Below, piece after piece: positions 26,766-33,594 of a stretch of 64,000 nt of DNA. A program made the translations under genes and the position numbers. How positions within the stretch are numbered: the first letter of the stretch is position 1; each line of letters begins with the position of its first letter. Origin of the DNA: an uncultured Acidobacteriia bacterium. GTDB taxonomy: Bacteria > Acidobacteriota > Terriglobia > Bryobacterales > Bryobacteraceae. The stretch spans positions 62,001 to 126,000 of the forward strand of contig CAIUOG010000066.1 in assembly GCA_903900705.1 (NCBI GenBank), written 5' to 3'. The notes under the pieces are model-generated. The model was not told the DNA's origin, did not search any database, and was given only the letters and a program-made list of their open reading frames with translations.

Positions 26766-28391
26766 ATGCAACGAAATCTGACGATCAAGACGGTTGTAAT
26801 TGTGGCTACCGTACTGATCTGCATCTTTGGAATCATTGGCTTACCCACCTCCGTGGCGAAGCTGCAGTCCAACATCGCCCACAATATCCACCTCGGGCTG
26901 GACCTCAAGGGCGGCAGTCACCTCGTGCTGCAGGTTCAGGTTCAGGACGCGGCCAAGGCCGAAGCCGATCAGGTGATCGAGCTGCTGCGCGAAGAAACCC
27001 GCACCCGCAACATCCTGGTGGCCGGTGGCTTCGACCGCAACGACCCGGAAACCCTCAAGGACACTGAAAACATTCAGGTTACCCTCCACGGCGTCGACCC
27101 CGCCAAGGCTTCGATTCTTCGCAGCATGGTGACGGAGAAGTTCCCGGACTGGACCCTTTCCGGCCTCAACGCCAACGATTACAAAATGAACATGAAGCCC
27201 AGTTCGGTCCTCGAACTGAAGCGCAACACGGTCACCCAGTCTCTCCAGACCATCGAAAAGCGCGTCAATGAGCTCGGACTGACTGAGCCGACCGTGCAGG
27301 CGCACGGCGACCCGGTCACCCAATCGGAAATCCTGGTGGAGCTTCCTGGTGAAGGCGACCCGGCCCACGTGAAGGAAATCATCGGCGCCACCGCGCAGCT
27401 CAAAATCGTGGAAGTGAAGAATGAGGGCCCCTGGAAGACAGCGCAGGAAGCGCTCGGCGCCAAGGGTGGCATTCTGCCGCTCAATACCGAACTCCGTGAA
27501 TTCGTTTCCGCCGGCGCTTCCGGTGGCTGGTACCTCATCTCCCGCACCCCGGTGATCACCGGCCAGGATATGCGCAGCGCCAAGGCCGCCACAGACCCCG
27601 ACAGCCCGGGCCGCTGGGAAACCAGCTTCACCCTCTCGCAGGACGGTGCGCGCCGCTTTGAGCGTTTCACCCAGGCGAACATCGGCAACCGGCTGGCCGT
27701 CGTGCTCGATACCCAGATCCGCAGCGTTGCCACCATCCAGAGCGCCATCAGTGACTCCGGCCGCATCAACGGCCTCAGCAGCGATCAGGAAGCGAACGAT
27801 CTGGCCCTCGTCCTCCGCACGGGCGCGCTGCCCGCCGGCATTAAGTACCTGCAGGACGCCACGGTTGGCCCGTCCCTCGGTCTCGATTCCATCCGCGAAG
27901 GGATTTTCTCGGGCATCGCCGGCTTGGTGGCCGTCATTATCGTGATGCTGATTTATTACAAGAAGGCCGGCCTCAACGCCGTTCTGGCGCTGCTGCTCAA
28001 CACCATCCTGCTGATGGCGGCGCTCTGCTACTTCGGCGCAACGCTGACCCTGCCAGGCATCGCGGGCATCATTCTCACGGTCGGTATGGCCGTCGATTCG
28101 AACGTGCTGATCTTTGAGCGTATCCGGGAAGAAATCCGCTCCGGCAAATCAATCATTGCCGCGGTCGACGCGGGCTTCGGCAAGGCGTGGTGGACCATCG
28201 TGGATACCCACGTCACCACCATCGTCTCGTGTCTCTTCCTGTTCATTTTCGGGTCCGGTCCGGTGAAGGGCTTCGCCGTCACCCTCGTGATCGGTCTCCT
28301 GGCCAACGTCTTTACGGCGGTCTTCGTTTCGAAGGTGATCTTCGACTGGGAGCTCTCCGGCAAGACCGAAGTCACCGAACTCAGCATCTAG
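26766..28391 (+). CDS. secD: Protein translocase subunit SecD
   Basis: A 541-residue inner-membrane protein. Transmembrane helix 1 is near residues 8-26, followed by the conserved LGLDLKGGSHLVLQV. A large periplasmic P1 region of about 330 residues follows, then five transmembrane helices with YYKKAGLNAVLAL, LTLPGIAGIILTVGMAVDSNVLIFERIREE and the GKAWWTIVDTHVTT segment. SecD with SecF uses the proton gradient to complete translocation of exported proteins. Length is within the normal range for short SecD proteins. The secF gene follows after 150 bases that contain a hairpin. Confidence 0.97.
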   Translation: MQRNLTIKTVVIVATVLICIFGIIGLPTSVAKLQSNIAHNIHLGLDLKGGSHLVLQVQVQDAAKAEADQVIELLREETRTRNILVAGGFDRNDPETLKDTENIQVTLHGVDPAKASILRSMVTEKFPDWTLSGLNANDYKMNMKPSSVLELKRNTVTQSLQTIEKRVNELGLTEPTVQAHGDPVTQSEILVELPGEGDPAHVKEIIGATAQLKIVEVKNEGPWKTAQEALGAKGGILPLNTELREFVSAGASGGWYLISRTPVITGQDMRSAKAATDPDSPGRWETSFTLSQDGARRFERFTQANIGNRLAVVLDTQIRSVATIQSAISDSGRINGLSSDQEANDLALVLRTGALPAGIKYLQDATVGPSLGLDSIREGIFSGIAGLVAVIIVMLIYYKKAGLNAVLALLLNTILLMAALCYFGATLTLPGIAGIILTVGMAVDSNVLIFERIREEIRSGKSIIAAVDAGFGKAWWTIVDTHVTTIVSCLFLFIFGSGPVKGFAVTLVIGLLANVFTAVFVSKVIFDWELSGKTEVTELSI

Positions 28392-28484
28392 TGGCGCATC
28401 CGCGGGTTGCTCGCGCTCCTCAGGCCGGCAATCCGCATATGTTAGTTTTGGTACGCGTATTTCAGGAACAAATTCTCTACGACC

Positions 28485-28507
28485 GGTGTCATTACACCAA
28501 TGGCACC
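28485..28507 (+). promoter_or_regulatory. Hairpin in the secD-secF intergenic region
   Basis: GGTGTCATT (28485-28493) pairs with AATGGCACC (28499-28507) around a 5-base loop, with one T-G pair; an alternative GGTGT/ACACC pairing overlaps it. There is no T-run. It lies 34 bases before the secF ATG in a 150-base spacer, which is long for an otherwise tight operon. Confidence 0.4.
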
Positions 28508-28541
28508 GTTCAGTCCGGAACGCCCGGGCGGGCAGTGATAG

Positions 28542-29789
28542 ATGGAATTATTTAAAAAAACGAATTTCGATTTTCTCGGCCACAAGTGGCCCTTCATTAT
28601 CGCCTCGCTGGTGCTCAGCGTGGGTGGGCTGCTGAGCCTCGCCGTCAAGGGCGGGCCCAAGTATGGCATTGAGTTCAAGGGCGGCCTGCTGATGACCGTC
28701 CGTTTCGCTTCCAAGCCGGACGTGGAGAAGATCCGTACCGTGCTTTCGAAGGTTCTGTCCCAGCCGCCGAGCGTCCAGACGTTCGAAGGCGCGTCAGACC
28801 AGAACGAAGTTGAGATTGAAGTGGGCGTCGACAGCACCGGCCGGAAAGATGCGGACGCCGAACTTGAGCGCAGTAAGAAGCTTGTGATCGATACGCTCGC
28901 GCAGACCTTCGGCCAGCCCGGCAACGGCAAGCTGGACCTCAATAACGCGACCGCCATTCAGTTGAGCCAGCGTATTATCGATCCCCTGCAGAGGGCGGGC
29001 GTGTCTCTGTCCGTGCAGCAGGTGGAAGAGCTCGCGACGGCCGTTATCGGCTTCCGTGATTCCCACGGCGGTCTGATTACAAAGATTGACGATCTGCGTG
29101 GCGTTCCCGGCTTGACGCCGCAGGCCCTGACGGTATTCAATCAGGAGAGCTATCTTGCTCCCTATACGGCCGCGCGCAGCAGTGAGAGCGTTGGTCCGAA
29201 GGTTGGCGCAGACCTGCGCAGCCAGGCCATCAGCGCAACTCTGCTTGCATTGGCCGGCATGTTGGTATATATCTGGTTCCGGTTCGAATGGGTTTACGGG
29301 GTGGGGGCGGTGATCGCAGTGTTCCACGACACCATCATCACCATCGGAATCTTCTCGATTATGGACAAGGAAATCAGCCTCACGGTTATCGCCGCGCTGC
29401 TGACGCTTGTTGGTTACTCGATGAATGATACGATTGTCATCTTCGATCGTATTCGTGAGAATCTCCAGCTGAACAAGCGTGGAGGCCTGGTGGACGTAAT
29501 TAACCTGAGCGTCAACCAGACGCTGAGCCGGACGGTGATGACTTCCGGGTTGACGTTCCTTGCGGTTCTTGCGCTGTTTTTATTTGGCGGACCGGTGCTT
29601 CATGGTTTCTCTTTGGCGCTCGTTATAGGTATCATTATTGGAACGTACTCTTCAGTGTTTGTGGCGAGCCCGATTGTCCTCGCATGGCATGACTGGGCCG
29701 ACAAACGCAGAAAGACTGCTCCAGAGGTTCCTGTCTCTGCCCCCCGTGCGGGCGCTCCGGCCAAAGGTTCTGTGAAGGCGGCAAAGTAA
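28542..29789 (+). CDS. secF: Protein translocase subunit SecF with ComEA-like HhH insertion
   Basis: A 415-residue SecF, about 90 residues longer than typical. Transmembrane helix 1 (about 15-34) and YGIEFKGGLLMTVRF are canonical. The C-terminal half from VGPKVGADLRSQAI carries five transmembrane helices, with SMNDTIVIFDRIREN near the end. Between residues about 128 and 210, in the periplasmic P1 region, is an extra segment. It reads LDLNNATAIQLSQRI, then ELATAVIGFRDSHGG, then IDDLRGVPGLTPQAL, the pattern of a ComEA/GspK-type helix-hairpin-helix domain. No strong Shine-Dalgarno is seen at ATG 28542. Confidence 0.93.
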   Translation: MELFKKTNFDFLGHKWPFIIASLVLSVGGLLSLAVKGGPKYGIEFKGGLLMTVRFASKPDVEKIRTVLSKVLSQPPSVQTFEGASDQNEVEIEVGVDSTGRKDADAELERSKKLVIDTLAQTFGQPGNGKLDLNNATAIQLSQRIIDPLQRAGVSLSVQQVEELATAVIGFRDSHGGLITKIDDLRGVPGLTPQALTVFNQESYLAPYTAARSSESVGPKVGADLRSQAISATLLALAGMLVYIWFRFEWVYGVGAVIAVFHDTIITIGIFSIMDKEISLTVIAALLTLVGYSMNDTIVIFDRIRENLQLNKRGGLVDVINLSVNQTLSRTVMTSGLTFLAVLALFLFGGPVLHGFSLALVIGIIIGTYSSVFVASPIVLAWHDWADKRRKTAPEVPVSAPRAGAPAKGSVKAAK

Positions 29790-29930
29790 GCCGCGGTCGG
29801 CTTCCGTTCCGGCGGCGCTGTTCCATCAGCCCGCCACTGGCAGTACCAGATTTTAGTTCGATTCGTTGAGCAAAATTTCCGCGTTCGGACCCCACTTGAG
29901 CGGGTTGGCGCAAAAGGTAGAGAGGGCATA

Positions 29931-30683
29931 ATGTTTGAGCAGACATTCGTTGAAGGCACAGGAAAAACGAATAAGCCGTACACCATCCTGCTGTCGTTCG
30001 CAATCCAGCTGGTAGCGATCGGCATTCTCGTTATCATTCCGCTGATCTATTTCGACGCACTGCCGCAGGCGCAGTTGTCGACCTTTCTGACGGCTCCTCC
30101 GCCGCCGCCTCCGCCCCCGCCGCCGCCTCCTCCGGCCGCCGTGAAAGTGGTGAAGGTTACCCCCAAACAGTTCAACTCCAACATCCTGACGGCGCCTAAA
30201 ACGGTTCCGAAGGAAGTGAAGATGATTACGGAAGAAGAAGCGCCCATGACGGCGGGCGTTGTCGGTGGTGTCCCGGGCGGCGTGCCTGGCGGTACCGCGG
30301 GCGGCGTTCTCGGCGGTATCATCGGTGGTCTGCCCAGCGCGGCCCCGCCACCGCCGCCTCCTCCTCCGGCTGCGAAGCCGAAGCCCCCGGCAGTTCCCCA
30401 ACGCGTCGGTGGTAACGTTATGCAGGCGAGCCTCATCCGCCAGCCCAAGCCGGTGTACCCGCCGCTTGCCAAGGCAGCTCGCGTACAGGGAACCGTGAAG
30501 TTCGAGGCCCAGATCGCCAAGGACGGCACGATTCAGAATTTGCACCTCATCAGCGGTCCTCCCCTGCTCGTTCAGGCGGCGATGGCAGCGGTGCAGCAGT
30601 GGCAGTACAAGCCGACACTTCTCAACGGTGAACCCGTGGAAGTGATCACGACCATCGACGTCAACTTCACGCTCAGTCAGTAG
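29931..30683 (+). CDS. tonB: TonB family energy transducer
   Basis: A 250-residue protein. It has an N-terminal membrane helix (about 19-41) and a periplasmic linker with 13 consecutive prolines (56-68), then a glycine-rich VPGGVPGG repeat and a second 8-proline run. The C-terminal TonB domain (about 165-250) has PVYPPLAKAARVQGTVKFEAQI and AVQQWQYKPT. It transmits ExbB/ExbD energy to outer-membrane receptors such as those at 13705 and 50312. First gene of a tonB-exbB-exbD-exbD operon. The start has AGAGAGGG before it, overlapping a TAGAGA hexamer 7 bases upstream, with TTGAGC 16 bases further up, so promoter and ribosome-binding signals overlap. Confidence 0.9.
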   Translation: MFEQTFVEGTGKTNKPYTILLSFAIQLVAIGILVIIPLIYFDALPQAQLSTFLTAPPPPPPPPPPPPPAAVKVVKVTPKQFNSNILTAPKTVPKEVKMITEEEAPMTAGVVGGVPGGVPGGTAGGVLGGIIGGLPSAAPPPPPPPPAAKPKPPAVPQRVGGNVMQASLIRQPKPVYPPLAKAARVQGTVKFEAQIAKDGTIQNLHLISGPPLLVQAAMAAVQQWQYKPTLLNGEPVEVITTIDVNFTLSQ

Positions 30684-30744
30684 TGGAGTAAGGCAGCGCT
30701 GGCCGGTTTTTTCATAAATCAACTCGCAGGAGAAGAAGACTAAA

Positions 30745-31485
30745 ATGCTTTTACAGATGCAGGTTTGGGCGTTCATGCTGTTGCAGGAAGCCGGAGCGCC
30801 GGGTTGGGATTTCCGCCACCTCTGGATTCAGATGGGTACGCTGGCCAAGGCCGTCGTCATCATCATGTTCCTGATGTCCGCTTGGTCGATTGGTGTCATG
30901 ATCGACCGTCTGATGGCGTTCAACGCCGCTCGCAAGCAGAGCCGCCAGTTCGCTCCGGCGGTTGCCGGCGCGCTCCGCGAAGGGAAGCTCGACGAAGCGA
31001 TCAAGATCGCCGATCGCTATAAGAAGAGCCACCTTGCCAAGGTCGTTGTCGCTGGACTCCAGGAATTCCAGGCGCACCAGGGTAACACCGAAATCTCCGG
31101 TGAAGAGATTGAAGCCTCCAAGCGCGCCCTCGAACGCGCGGAAGCGATTGTTCACGCCGAACTGAAGCGTGGCGTCAGCGCCCTCGCGACAATCGGTTCC
31201 ACTGCCCCGTTCGTCGGTCTCTTCGGAACCGTCGTCGGCATTATCAACGCGTTCAAGACGATGGCTGCGGAAAAGACCCCCGGTATCGGCGCGATCGCCG
31301 GTGGTATCTCGGAAGCGCTCGTTACGACAGCTATCGGTCTGTTCGTCGCCGTTCCCGCCGTCTGGATGTTCAACTACTTCACCGGTCGTGTTGATGCATT
31401 CGACGTCGAAATGGGCAACTCCAGCTCCGAACTGGTCGATTACTTCCTGAAGCGTGCGCAGGCCCGCTCCGGCGCGCGTAAGTAG
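30745..31485 (+). CDS. exbB: MotA/TolQ/ExbB proton channel family protein
   Basis: A 246-residue inner-membrane protein with three transmembrane segments: about residues 32-53 and two in the C-terminal half, the latter with STAPFVGLFGTVVGIINAF and EALVTTAIGLFVAVPAVWMFNYF. This is the standard ExbB/TolQ motor-channel arrangement. The protein forms the pentameric channel in which ExbD sits, converting proton flow into motion of TonB. AGGAG precedes ATG 30745. A 210-base spacer with a strong hairpin separates it from the first exbD, which may set unequal expression. Confidence 0.95.
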   Translation: MLLQMQVWAFMLLQEAGAPGWDFRHLWIQMGTLAKAVVIIMFLMSAWSIGVMIDRLMAFNAARKQSRQFAPAVAGALREGKLDEAIKIADRYKKSHLAKVVVAGLQEFQAHQGNTEISGEEIEASKRALERAEAIVHAELKRGVSALATIGSTAPFVGLFGTVVGIINAFKTMAAEKTPGIGAIAGGISEALVTTAIGLFVAVPAVWMFNYFTGRVDAFDVEMGNSSSELVDYFLKRAQARSGARK

Positions 31486-31530
31486 TCAGCTGCAGCGATT
31501 AAGAAACACTCTGGCGAGTTGATTGACTGA

Positions 31531-31561
31531 CCGTGGCGGTGGTTTCGAACCGCCGCCACGG
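31531..31561 (+). promoter_or_regulatory. Strong intercistronic hairpin between exbB and exbD
   Basis: CCGTGGCGGTGG (31531-31542) and CCGCCGCCACGG (31550-31561) form a 12-base stem with one G-T pair and a 7-base loop TTTCGAA. No T-run follows, so full termination is unlikely. Partial termination or 3'-end protection of exbB mRNA is plausible. Confidence 0.55.
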
Positions 31562-31645
31562 GATCTCCGAAAGCAGTGCTTCTGTTTCCGGGGACGGTCG
31601 GCTGGCGAGTGAGTGTGCGATGCCCGGTTCCTCCGGTCGTCGCAT

Positions 31646-31687
31646 CAATCAGCGAAGCGTATCAGGCAATCAGCGAAGCGTATCAGG
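31646..31687 (+). repeat. Perfect 21-base tandem duplication upstream of exbD
   Basis: A 21-base unit beginning CAATCAGCGAAGCGT occurs twice head to tail (31646-31666, 31667-31687). The final AGG of the second copy begins the Shine-Dalgarno AGGAGAG of the exbD gene at 31696. The first copy lacks the extended ribosome-binding sequence. Confidence 0.85.
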
Positions 31688-31695
31688 AGAGACGA

Positions 31696-32154
31696 ATGAC
31701 AAAGAAGAAAGCGCCGCCACCAGTGGCGGACATTAACGTCACGCCGATGGTCGACGTGATGCTCGTGGTGCTGATCATCTTCATGGTTATCACCCCGATG
31801 CTCTCAAAAAGTATCCCTGTAGATCTGGCAATGACGCGCAATCCGATCACCATGCCGGACGCGGACAAGGAAGATGCGATCATCGTGGCGATCACTCGCG
31901 ACGGTCAAACCTTTCTCAGCCCCGGCCTGAAGAAAACGGAACCGTCTGACCTCGCCCCGGCCGTGAAGGAACTGCTGACGGGCCGGACGAGCAAAATGGT
32001 TTATATCAAGGCCGATGCGCGTTCGAAGTACGAGAGAGTGGAAGAAGTCGTCGATAACCTCCGGGCTGGAAGCGTGGACGAAGTTGGTTTGCTCACCGAG
32101 CAGACTGCGGACGCCAAGAAGCTCGAAAAAGCGCAGGCAGCGACAACGAAGTAA
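31696..32154 (+). CDS. exbD: ExbD/TolR family protein (first copy)
   Basis: A 152-residue protein with a short cytoplasmic N terminus and one transmembrane helix, INVTPMVDVMLVVLIIFMV, that contains the proton-carrying Asp. A periplasmic ExbD/TolR domain follows (KMVYIKADARSKYERVEEVVDNLRAG). It forms the rotor-like dimer inside the ExbB pentamer. ATG 31696 with AGGAGAG upstream is chosen; an in-frame extension to 31576 would add residues encoded by the 21-base tandem repeat and has no family similarity. It differs clearly from the next exbD in sequence and linker. Confidence 0.93.
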   Translation: MTKKKAPPPVADINVTPMVDVMLVVLIIFMVITPMLSKSIPVDLAMTRNPITMPDADKEDAIIVAITRDGQTFLSPGLKKTEPSDLAPAVKELLTGRTSKMVYIKADARSKYERVEEVVDNLRAGSVDEVGLLTEQTADAKKLEKAQAATTK

Positions 32155-32227
32155 AGGCAGAATAGCGACAGCTGGGCTGGCGCGGTTTTGCCGAAGATCA
32201 GGATCGGAATCTTAAGGAGCGATATTT

Positions 32228-32656
32228 ATGGCAATGGCAGTTGGCGGCAGCGGCGGCGGTCCCAAGGGCGATATCAACATGACGCCCATGATCGACATTC
32301 TCCTCGTGCTGCTGATTATCTTCATGGCGATTTCGCCGGTTTCGCCGCATGGTCTGGACGCTCTTGCGCCCCAGCCCCCACCGCCGAACCAGAAGGCGAA
32401 TGACGCCGACGACAGAACTGTGGTCATCGTGATCGACAAGCAGGGTGGTTTAAAGCTCAACCAGGACCCCACCACGTGGGACGCTCTGGAAGAACGCCTG
32501 ATCGGCATTTTCAAGACCCGCGCTGAAAAGGTTGTCTTCGTGAAAGGCGATCCCGAGCTGGAATTCCAGGTTGTGGCCCGCGCCATCGACACCGCGCATT
32601 CCGCCGGCGTCGATAAGGTCGGTCTCATGACGCCGAAAGTGGAGGCTGGTCAGTAA
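32228..32656 (+). CDS. exbD: ExbD/TolR family protein (second copy)
   Basis: A 142-residue ExbD-like protein. It has a glycine-rich N terminus (GGSGGGPKG), the transmembrane helix INMTPMIDILLVLLIIFMA with the functional Asp, a proline-rich linker (APQPPPPNQK) and a periplasmic domain ending near KVGLMTPK. Two ExbD paralogues behind one ExbB are common in some phyla and may form heteromeric motors or serve different TonB partners. AAGGAG lies about 10 bases before ATG 32228. The stop overlaps the next start (TAATG). Confidence 0.93.
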   Translation: MAMAVGGSGGGPKGDINMTPMIDILLVLLIIFMAISPVSPHGLDALAPQPPPPNQKANDADDRTVVIVIDKQGGLKLNQDPTTWDALEERLIGIFKTRAEKVVFVKGDPELEFQVVARAIDTAHSAGVDKVGLMTPKVEAGQ

Positions 32657-33483
32657 TGCGGCTTCTCGCGCTTTCTCCCGTCATGCGTCAGGCCAGACTC
32701 GTTCTGGCGACTGGTGCTCTCGTCGCAATGGTTGTCTTCGCGACCGGCTGCGACAAACTCAAGGCCCGCGACCATATCAACTCCGGTACGGCCGCGTTTA
32801 AGGCCGGAAACTTCTCTGCCGCTGCGGATAACTTCAAAATGGCGGTCGATCTCGACCCGTCCATTCCGAACATCCGCATCTACCTGGCAACTGCTTATAT
32901 TCAGCAGTACATTCCGGGTACGGAAACGGAAGAGAATAAGAAGTACGCGCAGGCGGCCATTGACGAACTCAACAAGACTCTGGCGTCCGACCCGAAGAAT
33001 GTGCTCGCGACCCAGTATCTTGCCAACGTCTACTACCAGATGAAGGACTTCCCCAAGGCCCAGGAATGGAGCCGTAAGGTTGTGGAACTCGATCCCAAGG
33101 ACAAGGGCGCCCTCTACACTCTTGGCGTCATTCCGTGGATCCAGTTTGTGGCTGCGGACCGCGAGGCCCGCATCGCTTCGAAGATGAGAATGGAAGATCC
33201 CGGTCCCATCAAGGACCCGAAGGATCGCGCCGCTCTCAAGGAAAAGTACTGGCAGTCTCTGACGGACGGTATCGAATACGAGAAGAAAGCTCTCGCCGTC
33301 GATCCGGAATATGAGAACGCCATGGCCTACATGAACCTCCTGATCCGCTATCGCGCCGACTTGGACGACACGAAGGAAGACTTCGTGAAAGATTCCAAGG
33401 AAGCCGACGACTGGGTTCAGAAATCTCTCGAAACCACAAAGATCAAGGCCGAGCGGAAAGCCGCGAATCCGAACGCAAAGTAG
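32656..33483 (+). CDS. TPR-repeat lipoprotein
   Basis: A 275-residue exported protein. A signal region with LVAMVVFATGC, a lipobox-like segment ending in Cys, suggests lipid anchoring. TPR units follow at about 40-75 (SGTAAFKAGNFSAAADNFKMAVDLDP), 95-150 (QYLANVYYQMKDFPKAQEWSRKVVELDPKD) and later helices. TPR proteins act as scaffolds. Coupling to the ExbBD operon by a one-base overlap suggests a role with the Ton system or the outer membrane, but no specific function is known. The operon ends with the terminator at 33504. Confidence 0.8.
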   Translation: MRLLALSPVMRQARLVLATGALVAMVVFATGCDKLKARDHINSGTAAFKAGNFSAAADNFKMAVDLDPSIPNIRIYLATAYIQQYIPGTETEENKKYAQAAIDELNKTLASDPKNVLATQYLANVYYQMKDFPKAQEWSRKVVELDPKDKGALYTLGVIPWIQFVAADREARIASKMRMEDPGPIKDPKDRAALKEKYWQSLTDGIEYEKKALAVDPEYENAMAYMNLLIRYRADLDDTKEDFVKDSKEADDWVQKSLETTKIKAERKAANPNAK

Positions 33484-33503
33484 TACCGTTACAGGCTTTA
33501 CCA

Positions 33504-33540
33504 ACGGGGGCTGGCGCGCAGACGTCAGCCCCCGTTTGCG
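33504..33540 (+). terminator. Rho-independent terminator of the tonB-exbBD operon
   Basis: ACGGGGGCTG (33504-33513) pairs with CAGCCCCCGT (33526-33535) and is followed by TTGCGTTTGCG, a moderately T-rich tail. Confidence 0.75.
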
Positions 33541-33582
33541 TTTGCGTCGCGTTCCGCTTCCCCATCCTCCACTCCACACCGA

Positions 33583-33588
33583 TAGAAT
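33583..33588 (+). promoter_or_regulatory. -10 element TAGAAT of the rel gene
   Basis: TAGAAT ends 6 bases before GTG 33595. The bases between, GGAAGG, could also act as a ribosome-binding site. No good -35 is visible. Confidence 0.45.
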
Positions 33589-33594
33589 GGAAGG

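Noticed and set aside
31576-31695. Longer start for the first exbD at 31576
   Set aside because: The added residues come from the tandem repeat and spacer; the internal ATG at 31696 has AGGAGAG and gives the normal ExbD N terminus.
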